This document shows, piece by piece, positions 1-9,969 of a stretch of DNA of 64,000 nucleotides (positions within the stretch are counted from its first letter, which is position 1; each line of letters begins with the position of its first letter). The translations under genes were made by a program, and so were the position numbers. Under the pieces are notes generated by a model. The model was not told where the DNA came from, made no database searches, and saw only the letters and a list, made by a program, of their open reading frames with translations. The stretch is from Mercurialis annua (taxonomy: Eukaryota > Streptophyta > Magnoliopsida > Malpighiales > Euphorbiaceae), in the NCBI RefSeq assembly GCF_937616625.2, contig NC_065570.1, positions 7,636,001-7,700,000 on the forward strand, written 5' to 3'.

Positions 1-453
1 CTTTCCAAGTTTTGACATTTTAATTTCGGGGTTTTGTCCGAAATCTTAAACTCTCCATTTAGAGTGGTACATTGATATTTTAATTATCAATATATCAATT
101 TATACGACACTAAAGAGTATTTTCAAATTTATTACTCTCGTTCACACTCGTTTATTAAAATTTAAATTCCCGATTTAAATTTTAAACTCATATTATTACG
201 ATACTCTTTTACGGATTTGTATAATTAAATTTACGTTTAAATTTAATTTACGTATTCCGAATCTATTAAATCACTTCCCGTGATTTAATAATCTTAAATA
301 GTCAAACCTACTATTATCTTTTGACTATTAAATTTAGTCTTTCCGAATATTTTTCTTAATATTCGAACCCATAAAATATTATTTTTAATATTTTGATTAC
401 TCCAATTTGACCTCGTGGCATATTCTAATTACTTAAAATTACGGGGTATTACA
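1..453 (-). mobile_element. Partial LTR of a Gypsy-type retrotransposon
   Basis: The segment ends at 453 in CGGGGTATTACA. Read on the minus strand this is TGTAATACCCCG, the usual start of many plant Ty3/Gypsy (Tekay/Del-like) LTRs. The LTR runs off the left edge of the window, so length, partner LTR and TSD cannot be seen. Family assignment rests on the terminal motif only. Confidence 0.6.
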
Positions 454-754
454 TCTTCTCTGTCTGCCGCCGCTTGATAATAGTTTCTTTATGTCAATGT
501 ATTGGTAGTTTAAAATTCTAAATTGTTTCCCTCTTTTTGGGTGCGTAATTATACTTATGTTTCAGTAACTAATAATTAATGCTTGTGTTTTTTGTACTTC
601 TCATTTGTTGGATTGTATATTTTGATTTTGATTTAAGGATATATAAATTTAATAAAATATGTGTTGTTTTATACTAATTTTTAATTTTTTGATTTCAAAA
701 TTAACTTAAATATTTTAAAATAGTTATATAATAATATTTTATATTAATCAATAC
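454..754. other. AT-rich spacer, nothing recognised
   Basis: Non-coding AT-rich DNA between the LTR end and a decayed CACTA end. No convincing gene, RNA or repeat boundary is visible. Confidence 0.5.
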
Positions 755-899
755 TAAAATCCAGCCTTTTAGCAACGAATATTTCTATCGCTAAAAAAAT
801 TGAATTCCGTCGCTAAATCAGTTTTCTGTCGCTAAAAGATTAAAATTCGTCACTAAACTTAGAATTTATTTGTCGATAATTTGCTTTTTTTCTAGTAAT
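755..899. mobile_element. Decayed CACTA (En/Spm-like) right end
   Basis: Several degenerate copies of the subterminal CGTCGCTAAA motif lie in a row, followed by TTTTTTCTAGTAATA. The intact elements of the same family in this window end in TTCTAGTAGTG. This looks like the right end of an old CACTA element whose left end is lost. Confidence 0.5.
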
Positions 900-905
900 A
901 ATTTA

Positions 906-1201
906 CTCCATCCGTCCCACTCTAATTGACAAAATAACTAAATTACAATAACCAATACAAACTAATAAATGACATAGATAGTTACTTCTATACCCCTCTA
1001 TTGATAATGGAGCTAATTAATGCTATTAGTATATTAGTCAAATTTTCATTAAATATTCACCATTTTTCCATAAAAAGTTTAAATTTAAATGAGGGTAAAG
1101 ATGGAAAGTTAATGGAAAAAATTATAGTTATGTTAGTTTTGTCAATTAAAATGGGACACCAAAAACTCCATATTTTGTCAATTAGAGTGGGACGGAGAGA
1201 G
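906..1201. mobile_element. Stowaway-like MITE
   Basis: Terminal inverted repeats begin CTCCATCCGTCCCACTCTAA and end AATTAGAGTGGGACGGAGAG. The element is flanked by TA dinucleotides (904-905 and 1202-1203). This is the signature of Stowaway (Tc1/mariner-type) MITEs. No transposase is encoded. Confidence 0.85.
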
Positions 1202-1468
1202 TATTTATTAAAAAGTTTATTTTTATATATACAATTTATCAATTTATGTGTCGGTTAGTAAAAATAAAAAAATGAATATATGTTTTTGTAATAATTTTTC
1301 AGAATAATTATTTTGGTTGGGTTTTTACTTATTTGATTTTTAAAACATCCGAACCAACCACTAAACTTTCACCTCCTCTGTCCCGCAAAAACATGTCAAG
1401 TTTTAATATATTTTGAGAGTTCTAAAATATAGGGCAAGTTGTTCCTTAGTCATAGCTCGACTATACTA

Positions 1469-1833
1469 CTCCCTCCGTCCCATAAAATATAGGCCACCTT
1501 TTTATTTTTAGTGTCCGAAATTATAGGTCATCTTTTATTTTTTGTTTATAATTTTAAAACTAAAAGTCTTAATTATCTCTGATAAAAATACATTGTTATT
1601 TTCAACTTAATTAATTGATTCATGTTCAAATTTGAAATAAATGTCAATTTTTAATACCAATACAATATACACCAATATAAAAATTAGTCATCAATATATT
1701 ATTTATTTATTTAAAAAATATTAAAGGCTAAAAATAAAAAAATACATAAATAAACCAATTTTAACTAATCTAACTATTTTTTTCTTAATTTCTGTGTTTA
1801 TCCAAATGGCCTATATTTGTGGTACGGAGGGAG
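1469..1833. mobile_element. Stowaway-like MITE
   Basis: Termini are CTCCCTCCGTCCCATAAAAT and ATTTGTGGTACGGAGGGAG, with TA on both sides (1467-1468 and 1834-1835). The inner arms pair through TATAGGCCAC / GGCCTATA. The next MITE inserted exactly at its right border. Confidence 0.85.
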
Positions 1834-1840
1834 TATTTTT

Positions 1841-2212
1841 GGATATTAAACATTCTAAATCACTGAACTTATCTGTTATTACAGAAAAGGTACTAAACTT
1901 CATTTTGTTACAAAAAGGTCACTGAGTTATACCTTCTATTATAACGTAAGGTCACTACGGCGAATTCAGTCAAACTTTGTTATGCACTTATCGTGAATTA
2001 TAAAAAGATCATTGAGTTATATTCCTATTTGTTATTCCGGCTTGCCATATAAGCAAAAACGGTGTGTTTAAGTGTCAAAACGGTGCGTTTTATATGAATG
2101 GCATCTCGTTGTAACAAAAGGTATAGTTTAGTGATTTTTTGTAACAAAGTAAAGTTTAGTATCCTTTCTGAAATAACAAATAAGTTCAGTGACTTGAAGT
2201 GTTTAATATCCA
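1841..2212. mobile_element. Mutator-like MITE with 9-bp TSD
   Basis: Long imperfect inverted arms (about 100 bp) start GGATATTAAAC and end GTTTAATATCC. The 9-bp direct repeat AGTATTTTT flanks it (1832-1840 and 2213-2221). The TSD overlaps the last bases of the Stowaway element, so this insertion is the younger of the two. Confidence 0.7.
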
Positions 2213-2927
2213 AGTATTTTTTTTATCCCAGCTCGACAATGTTGTTCTTTAGTCATCTCGGCTTGGTGTTAACTTAGTCGTTAGTCCAATACTAATATTA
2301 TCTTTGCTTTCTGAACTAGGATTAGTTATTTTGGGGGTCATTAGTTAAAATGGTACCCAACCCAGTGTTTTAAAAAACGAACCGGTAACTGAACCGGTGA
2401 AGCCACCGGATTCCGGTTCAACCGATTCGACCGGCGGTTGAACCGGTTGAGTAAAATTAAAAGACAACTATTAGCAGTACCCACACAATTTATAGAGAAC
2501 AAAAAAAAATAACCTGTACATGCTTTACTATCAATTTAAGCCGTTGGATTAAATTTTCTTAATAAATCTAAACCCTTTATACCTTACATAAATGTTAACC
2601 TAATTCTATCCTATTTTTCCACTAACAGCTGCCGCATACTCCATTCTATTCCATTTCATCCTTTCTTTCCCTTGTCTAATATTTCTTTTCCTTTCTTTTT
2701 TATTGTTTCAGCAGATTATGTTCTTCATTCATTACTCTAACTTTCATTTTAATTTTTGCACTTTATCCATCTTTTTAATTTATAATTTCTTGACATAAAA
2801 AATAATTTTAATAACTCAATTTTTTTTATCGCAGCCACTTCATAATTTCAACTATTGATGGATGTGTAATGGGTGGTCTTCTATCGTTAATTTTTGGTTA
2901 AATTCATCTGTTTGTGGTATAAAAATA

Positions 2928-4240
2928 GGCTTAATCACCCTAAAATACCAAACCTTTGTGGGTGTCGTCGATTATATCCAATACTTTAAAAATCGGCCCG
3001 TTTAACCATTTTTGAGTATATTAGTTTCTTTTGTATCAATTTTTTAAATCGAACCGATTTTATGCCAACATATTCTCCACGTCACATGTCAACTCATAAA
3101 ATTTCTTATATGGCAACACTACTCATCCAACCAAAATCAAATCCAAACCACATAATCACCCAACCAAAATTAAATTCTTAATTAACTAATTAAAATTAAT
3201 TTAAAATTTGATTAGTTTATTTAAATTTTGGGTTCCGCCCGCTGCCCTTTCACACAATGGCCACCGCCGCCTTCTCCCTCTCCAGAACGGCTGGCCACCA
3301 CTATTCAGATCTGCTCGGAGAACATGATATCTGTCCAAATAGAGAGTGAACAACCTTATATATATGAAAAAAAAATATGAAATCTAAAGGTTCAAACAAA
3401 ATTTTCTTGGAAAGCAAACAAAAGTTACCTCATAAAGCTTGTAAGGGATAACAATGCCCAAACAGAGAGTAAGGCGAAAAGGAATATAGCAGAGAAAGAA
3501 AAGTTCGCCACATCTCTTGCTAGGATTCTGACCCAACCATAAACTAGAAGTTGAAGAATCTGATTCAGACCCTGTAGTATCATTTCATACCCAATTAACA
3601 ATAAACAAACCAATCCAGAACAAAACAATAAACCAATTAAAAGTTCAAAGTACCGACCGCCCATTTGTATGAAATTGTTAGCCGATATATTTAAAATCTG
3701 GAGAGACCCACGGAGTGCGTTGAACGAGAAAAGTTCAAGTCTTTGTTGGTCCTCACTTGCGAGTTGCGGTGGAGTCTACATTATCATCTTCGAAGCAGAC
3801 CTGTTCAGTGGTGGCCGGTCGTTGTGGGAGAGGGAGTAGACGGTGGTGGTCGGAGTACGAGAGGGCACGGCGGGAGCGGAGGCTGGCAGAATTTAAAATT
3901 TTGGAATTGATTTTACCTGATAATTAATATAAAATCTCTAGATAAATTGAGGTCTAATTAAATTAAATAAAATTTTAAATTAATTTGATCTAATTTTGGT
4001 TGGGTTATTATGTGTTTTAATTGGATTTGATTTTGGTTGGATGAGTAGTGTTGCCATGTCAGCAATTTTTTTGAGTTGGCATGAGACGTGACGGACATGT
4101 AGGCATAAAATCGGTTCGATTTAAAAAATGGCTACAAAAGAAACTAATATACTCAAAAATGGCTAAACGGGCCGATTTTCAAAGTATTGGATATAATTGA
4201 CGATACCTGCAAAGGTTTGGTATTTTAGGGTGATTAAGTC
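2928..4240. mobile_element. Mutator-like element (Pack-MULE candidate), innermost level
   Basis: Inverted arms of about 300 bp start GGCTTAATCACCC and end GGGTGATTAAGTC. The exact 10-bp repeat TATAAAAATA lies on both sides (2918-2927 and 4241-4250). The arm sequence, including the AAATCGGCCCGTTTAACC region, can be followed inverted on the right. The core (about 3240-3890) is less AT-rich and unlike the arms. It contains an open reading frame on the minus strand that looks like a captured host exon. Confidence 0.85.
3425..3664 (-). pseudogene. Captured gene fragment: hydrophobic exon with a splice-donor-like end
   Basis: An ORF of 79 residues starts MGGRYFELLIGLLFCSG and is strongly hydrophobic, with about three possible membrane segments (roughly residues 7-27, 30-45 and 55-75). 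The frame ends exactly at ATGAG|GTAACT, which reads as a good splice donor. The upstream 120 bp look like a 5' leader. It may be the first exon of a membrane-protein gene captured by the surrounding Mutator-like element. I do not recognise the family. Function and expression are unknown. Confidence 0.4.
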
Positions 4241-4871
4241 TATAAAAATAAAGAAGTGTAGTGGCCAAGAACATAAAAAATTTTAATTTTAATTTTGAAT
4301 TTCACAAACTCTAGTCAAATTAACCTTCTGTGAATTGAAGGTTTGGACCGGACAGTTTTCAAGAGTCACCGGTTCGCCGGTTCTGTCCGGTTCGTCCGGT
4401 TCAATCCGGTCCAATCCGGTTCGGTTTTTAAAACACTGACCCAACCTTCGCACCTTGTATTAAAATGGTACCAAACCTTTAATTTGTATCAAAATGGTAC
4501 CCAACCTTCTAACATTTGTTTCAAAATAGTTTTTTTAACATTTTTCAGCCACTTTTGATGACGTGGCAACCAAATAATTTTTTTATTGATGTAAAATAAG
4601 AGTTCGTTTTAATTTTTTAAATTATATAAAATCTTATTTGTTATGGGATGTGGCAAAAATATAAAAAATTAGTTTTCCGGTTGCCACGTCATCAAAAGTG
4701 ACCGGAAATTGTTTAAGAAACCATTTTGATACTAACGTTAGAAGGTTGGGTACCATTTTGATACAAATTAAAGGTTGGGAACCATTTTGATACAAGGTGC
4801 GAAGATTGGATACCATTTTGGCTAATAACCCTTATTTTGGTCTAGACTTTGTCTTGGACGAGCTTTATCTA

Positions 4872-5471
4872 CAGTCGACCCTCTGATAATTAATATACAT
4901 GGTGGATCAAAAATTTATTAATTATTAGAATTATTAATTTATTGAATTTGTATAAAAAAATTTATAAAAAATATTTTAAAGCATCTACATCAATACACCT
5001 AATATTAATATTATATTATAAAAAAAACTAACTAAATACACTATATAATCACTCAATTTAAAAGAAATAATTTTATAACAAAAGATAATTATTAAAAAGT
5101 TATATTCATAAAATAAAGTAATTTTTAAATTTTTTTATACTAGAGATACTTTACTTACTTTAATTTGTTTATCTAATAACTTCTTTTAAAATTTCTTAAA
5201 AGAATAAGAAAGTCATAATTTGATGGTATTTTAACTTCCACTTTATGAATTAAGGTTAGTATTGCCTCAAATAAATCATCAATTGTTATATATATTTTTT
5301 AAAAAATCTCTCTAATAATTAATATTCATATAGAATATATTTTAAATTTTATTAACTATTAGATAATAGAATTATTAATTATCCGACGTGGAACGAAGTT
5401 GGTTCTCTCAATTTTTTATTAATTATTAGAATTATTAATTTATAGAATATTGATTATTAGAGGGTCGACTG
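4872..5471. mobile_element. pogo/Lemi (Emigrant)-like MITE
   Basis: Termini CAGTCGACCCTCTGATAATT and the inverse, ending GAGGGTCGACTG, are flanked by TA (4870-4871 and 5472-5473). The CAGT..A.CCTCT..TAATTAATA pattern and TA TSD match the plant pogo-type Emigrant/Lemi1 group. The 600-bp interior is AT-rich with internal copies of TTAATTATTAGAATTATTAA. No transposase is encoded. Confidence 0.75.
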
Positions 5472-5473
5472 TA

Positions 5474-5797
5474 TTGGATTTTGATTATTTACAGTTGTTC
5501 TGCCTATAGTATATCATCAGAACCAAACCAATTGATAACGGTAATTACATTTTCGGTTTGGCTTAGTGCGATTCGGTTTAATGGTCCTGTTCAATATTAT
5601 ACACCCATATATTATATTCATTCAGTCCCGTTACTTACGCCACTACAGCCCCTCATTTGATTAATTTTTACATTTTAAATTAAACACTGTTTTCTATTTA
5701 AAGAGACGTTAATGAGTGTTATATTTTCATCCATATTTCTTAATCCCTCCTTCAACCCCACACTTTCCAGAATCAGCAATCCCCCAGTTGAAAAAAC
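5474..5797 (+). promoter_or_regulatory. Upstream region of the uricase gene
   Basis: This is the spacer between the pogo-like MITE and the uricase start codon. A weak TATA-like stretch (CATATATTATATT, about 5606-5618) lies some 180 bp before the ATG. No other element can be supported by eye. Confidence 0.35.
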
Positions 5798-7611
5798 ATG
5801 AGCACTTCTGACTTGATCGGATTTAAGTTCGAGCACAAACATGGTAAAGATAGAGTGAGAGTGACTAGAGTTTGGAGAAAAAAGGACGGTACTCATTTCA
5901 TGGTGGAGTGGAGTGTTAACATCACTCTTTTCTCTGATTGTCTTCCCGCTTATACGAACGATGATAACTCTAGTATTGTTGCCACTGATACCATGAAGAA
6001 CATGGTAATTTCCTTCATAATATCCATCACTTTGTAGATTTTTTGGTGCAAGTTTTCAGTCACTTCGTCTCATTTGATTTTGTCAAGTGTTGTTGTAATG
6101 ACTTTGAGAGTACTTAACTGGATTATTCAGGTATATGTGAAAGCACAGCAATGTTCAGAACAACTCTCTGCAGAAAACTTTGCTATTATATTGGCTCAGC
6201 ATTTTACTAGTTTTTACAGGGAGGTCAGTTCTACAGAAATTGCTATTATTGATTCTACTTTAGTTGATGTTGAATATGACTTTGAACCATTTTGTTATAA
6301 AATATTGCAGGTAAATGCTGCCACCATAAACATAGTAGAGAAGCCTTGGGAGCGTGTGACCGTAGACGGGCAACTGCATTCCCACGGTATGATTTCAGAG
6401 CTTTTGAATAGAATTAATATATCAGTTGATTCCTCATGCTAAAGCCGTATGGACTGTTCGATTTAAGTTGTTTTCTTGCTATTTTTCTATTTCCGTTTGC
6501 AACTTATTATCTTACATTCTGCGGGTTTTCTTTTTCGTGTAAAATCATCTAAAGAACTGTTTCTAGTGTCATGATCTATTATTCTTGTGTTGGTGAATGT
6601 TTACTTGTCTATGCTGAAGGTTTTAAATTTGGAGCTGAGAAGCATACAACAGAGGTAACGCTGACGAAATTTGGAGCTTTACAGCTTAGCTCCGGTGTTC
6701 TGGGACTGTCCATACTGAAGACAACCCAGGTAACCGGCATAGAAGGAGAGCTTTATTTGAACTGTTTCCGAAATGTAGTGGTTTCCATTTAGATGCTGAT
6801 TCTACATTTTTGGAACTTATAACAGGCAGGATTTGAAGGATTTATTCGGGATAAATATACAGTTTTACCCGAAACACAAGAGAGGATCCTGGCAACAGAA
6901 GTCACTGCATCATGGAGGTAGCTTTTCCCATTTTGTATGACATAACAAGCGAAAATACGGGCAACTTTTACTGCACAATTTTGCTTTCCGGGTTAGACGT
7001 TATTGCCTGCTTATTAATATTTCAAACGTGGATGCAGATATGCATATAATTCGGTCTCCAGCATCCCTCAGAATCCACTTTACTTTACAGAGAGATATTT
7101 AAATGTAAAAGAGGTTTTGAACAACACATTTTTTGGTCCTCCAAAGGAGGGAGTATACAGCCCCTCTGTTCAAAGCACTCTTTTTCATATGGCAAACGCT
7201 GTAATCAATAGGTATTATATATCTCTTGCCCTTTAATAGCAAAATTAGATTATTTGGTCACATGAATACATTAATTCAGGCTGCGAAAAATTTGTAATTT
7301 TGCTTTATTTCAAAACTTTGTAGGTTTCCTGACATATTATCAATCAAGCTTCAAATGCCAAATCTCCACTTCTTACCTGTTAATATATCGAACGAGCATT
7401 GTGATATTGTCAAGGTACGATACGTTTATAAATTCCTGTCGCATTTTAATGCATTGAAAATGTTATTTTTACTTATAAAGTTGTAGTCTAAAGATTTTAC
7501 TAGCTATTGTTGTGATGAATTTTGCAGTTCAATGATGATGTATATCAACCAACTGATGAGCCACATGGTTCGATAGAAGCAACTTTGAGTCGTTTCATAT
7601 CAAAGATGTAG
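5798..7611 (+). CDS. UOX: Urate oxidase (uricase), peroxisomal, 8 exons
   Basis: Uricase oxidises uric acid to 5-hydroxyisourate in peroxisomes, a step of purine breakdown towards allantoin. Exons: 5798-6004, 6131-6223, 6311-6386, 6620-6729, 6826-6917, 7038-7211, 7324-7414 and 7528-7611. All introns are GT-AG and the frame is open throughout, giving 308 residues, about the length of soybean nodulin-35. Recognisable blocks are GFKFEHKHGKDRVRVTRVW (residues 8-26), VATDTMKN (61-68), the NIVEKPWERVTVDG block, EKHTTEV, GFEGFIRDKYT, FFGPPKEGVYSPSVQ, LHFLPVNIS and TDEPHGSIEATLSR. The last residues are SKM, a plant variant of the type-1 peroxisomal targeting signal. The start is the first ATG of the conserved frame. 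Introns 2 and 3 are partly open in frame, so a naive ORF call would mis-splice them. Intact and likely functional. Confidence 0.95.
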
Positions 7612-7671
7612 AGTCTGTGACTTGACCCAAGAGATGAATGATACTGTATTGTTGCCATTTGAATCATCTTT

Positions 7672-7853
7672 CAGTTTTTATTTTCCTCTAAAATTTGAAA
7701 TAATTGTATCATGCTCATGTTCAATGTTCTTTCAGTTTTTTTTTTCTCCAAAATTTGAAATAATTGTATCATGATCATGATTATGATCGTGTTCATGTTC
7801 TTTCAGTTTTTTTTTTCTCTCTAAGATTTGAAATAATTGTATCATCATCATGT
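7672..7853 (+). repeat. Three-copy tandem repeat in the uricase 3' region
   Basis: A unit of about 60-75 bp (TTTCAGTTTTT...AAATTTGAAATAATTGTATCAT) occurs three times within 250 bp of the uricase stop codon, with small length differences in CAT/GATCAT-rich joints. It probably lies in or just beyond the 3' UTR. Confidence 0.75.
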
Positions 7854-7944
7854 CTGAATTATATTTAATGCAACCATCTCTGGAAACGAAAATAAAAGGA
7901 TCTTTAGCATTAAAAAAGTAGGAAAATAAAATCTTTAGCTGTTA

Positions 7945-8307
7945 ATACTAAATGAATAATAGTAATTTGATATAATGAAAAGGAAAATGTACACACTACA
8001 AACTATCAAAATCTGAAAACAAAAATCTAAATAACAAGAAACAAAACCTAGCAACTGAACCAATCAACTGACCTAAACTGTAAAAATCAATTGATCTTCT
8101 TATCATCAAAGCCTATCATCAAGTTTATCAGCACAGATCAATGGATTCTGCTTAGCCAAAACATCACGATCAAGCTTCTTATAATCAAAGCTGCAACAAT
8201 GCTCGTCCGCATACCGATGCGTCCCGCAAAATACCTTTCCGCAGCGACACGAAAAGCCTAAAAGTCCGAGTTTCTTGTTGCAGCTCTCGCATCTATTCTT
8301 ATTACAT
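7945..8307 (-). pseudogene. Truncated copy of the A20/AN1 zinc-finger gene
   Basis: The segment 8105-8306 closely matches the 3' half of the intact A20/AN1 gene at 15931-16395; by eye only a few percent of bases differ. It encodes the AN1 finger in the same minus-strand orientation. Similarity continues with indels into the 3' flank (7945-8105, compare 15825-15930). It stops abruptly near 8307, just after the first AN1 cysteine codons, so the A20 finger, linker and start codon are absent. It is a broken local duplicate, not a functional gene. Confidence 0.85.
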
Positions 8308-9004
8308 TAAAAAAATAATAGGAATTTTGACAATATAGTTAATGTTTATAAATTAAGGGGCCAAATCGACCCTTTATTTTTGCTTTTTTAATACCATGAA
8401 ACTTTTTAAAAGGCTAAGGTTTGTCTTTTACTCCAAAATACCATAGAATTTAGGCCAAATAACAAAAAAAAGTCAAACCTTTGAATAAAGTTTCGTAATA
8501 GTTCAAACTTTTCAATTTCATCCAATTTATCGTGAAATATATAATTTCGTTTCGATTTTGTCTCACTTTCAATTTTCAATTGATTTTGCATGTGTAGCGC
8601 CTACGTGGCGATAATGAGACATGTCACATGTTTACCACCTTAGCGAATACAAGATAAAAAGTTCAAATAAATTTTTAAATTTTTTTAAAAGAATATTTAC
8701 ACACTCAAATTTTAAATCGTTTCAACTTAACTTTTAGAATTTAATTAAAAATAACCCAATCAAATTAAAAAATTATTATTAAAAATAATACAATCATTTT
8801 TAATATTTTTATCGTAGTCCACTACTGACAACGTTTTTCGGGTGCCTCAATTTTTTCCAGCCGTCCCTATCAACGACGCCACCGGAAAAAAAAATCCGAC
8901 TACATATCGTGTTTTTCTCAAATGGGAAGAACACATTTTAAGAACATGTTGTTCTTCAAATAGTAACCACTAATTTTTATTTACTTATATATTTTAATAG
9001 ATAA
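8308..9004. other. Spacer, nothing firm
   Basis: AT-rich DNA. The stretch 8340-8640 (CCAAATCGACCC ... CTACGTGGCG) resembles a single arm of a MITE, but I find no matching inverted arm or TSD. Confidence 0.4.
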
Positions 9005-9006
9005 TA

Positions 9007-9605
9007 CTCACTCTATTTCAAAATAATCCATTTTTTCTTTTTTTATCTCAAATAGTTGTCCATATTCCTAGTAAAAGACAATTTAAAGTGTTGATTTTTC
9101 CATATTGTCTTATTTAACGTTTACCATTTAATGTCATTAGTCTAGAAATTAAATTAATCATAACATTTAATAAGGACTTAAATGGCAATATACCCCCTCA
9201 ACTTGTAAGCAATGGACAATTAAGACATAAATTAACTTTGTGGGCAAATCAGCACAGGAACTTGGTAATTATGGCAATTTGCCCCATTTTGACAATTTGC
9301 CCCTTTAATTTGTAAGTAAATTGTATCCTAAATTGGTAATTTGCCCCTTTAATATGTAAGTTAATTTATCAAAATGGGCTAATTGCTCATAATCACCAAG
9401 TTCGTGTATTGATTTGTCAACAAAATTAATTTATATATTAATTGTTCATTACTTACAAGTTGAAAGGGCAAATTGCTACGTAAGTGCATTTAATAAGGGT
9501 ATAATAAGAAAAATAAAGATAAAGTTGTGAAACGTTAGAGCATTAATTGTATTTTTTAAACTGTGTGAAAAGAAAAAATAGACAATTGTTTTGAAACGGA
9601 GGGAA
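9007..9605. mobile_element. Stowaway-like element, interrupted by another MITE
   Basis: The left end CTCACTCTATTTCAAAATAA pairs imperfectly with the right end TTGTTTTGAAACGGAGGGAA. TA lies at 9005-9006 and 9606-9607. The termini are more diverged than in the other Stowaway copies. The element at 9176-9486 sits inside it. Confidence 0.65.
9176..9486. mobile_element. Short inverted-repeat MITE nested in the Stowaway-like element
   Basis: The arm starting ACTTAAATGGCAATATACCC pairs with the inverse arm ending GGGCAAATTGCTACGTAAGT. The flanks share the 12-bp direct repeat CATTTAATAAGG (9164-9175 and 9487-9498). Length and TSD suggest a Mutator-like MITE. The interior repeats GCAATTTGCCCC-type blocks. 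Confidence 0.75.
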
Positions 9606-9969
9606 TAATAAATATTAGCTTATCAATGGGGTTTAAATAATATTAATGTAAAAAATAATTGAGAAGATCACAAAAATACCACAAAAATAGCTCAACATTT
9701 CACACATTGTCACCTAACTCCCTTATTTATCATTCCTACCACAAAAGCAAAAAAGTTTACAACAAACACCATTCCATTAAATAGGTGACACATGGCAAGC
9801 ATAATACCATCTTAATAAAAAGGAAACACAACAACTAGCACATGTGATTTTTGTGTCAGAGCGCGTCAGCGCGCGTCATAACGCGTCAGCACGTCAGAGC
9901 GCGTCAGCGCGTCAGCACCTATAGCAAGCAAGCATCAACAAATTATAGACACAGTTTTGTAATATCATA

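Larger units (their letters stand above)
2363..4438. mobile_element. Non-autonomous hAT element, middle level of the nest
   Basis: Termini are CAGTGTTTTAAAA and TTTTAAAACACTG, the CAGNG-type ends of the hAT superfamily. Beside them are subterminal ACCGGTT/CCGGTTC-rich stretches. The 8-bp TSD ACCCAACC is exact (2355-2362 and 4439-4446). No hAT transposase is present. Much of the interior is a further inserted element (2928-4240). Confidence 0.9.
2335..4831. mobile_element. Mutator-like MITE, outer level of a three-element nest
   Basis: Termini GGGTCATTAG and CTAATAACCC are flanked by the exact 9-bp TSD TTATTTTGG (2326-2334 and 4832-4840). The arms carry repeated AAAATGGTACCCAACC-type motifs. 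The left arm is interrupted after only 28 bp by the hAT element at 2363-4438 and resumes at 4447. Without that insertion the MITE would be only about 400 bp. Confidence 0.85.

Noticed and set aside
6074..6442. A 122-residue frame overlapping uricase exons 2 and 3
   Set aside because: It reads through intron 2 (6224-6310). Alignment to uricase requires splicing there.
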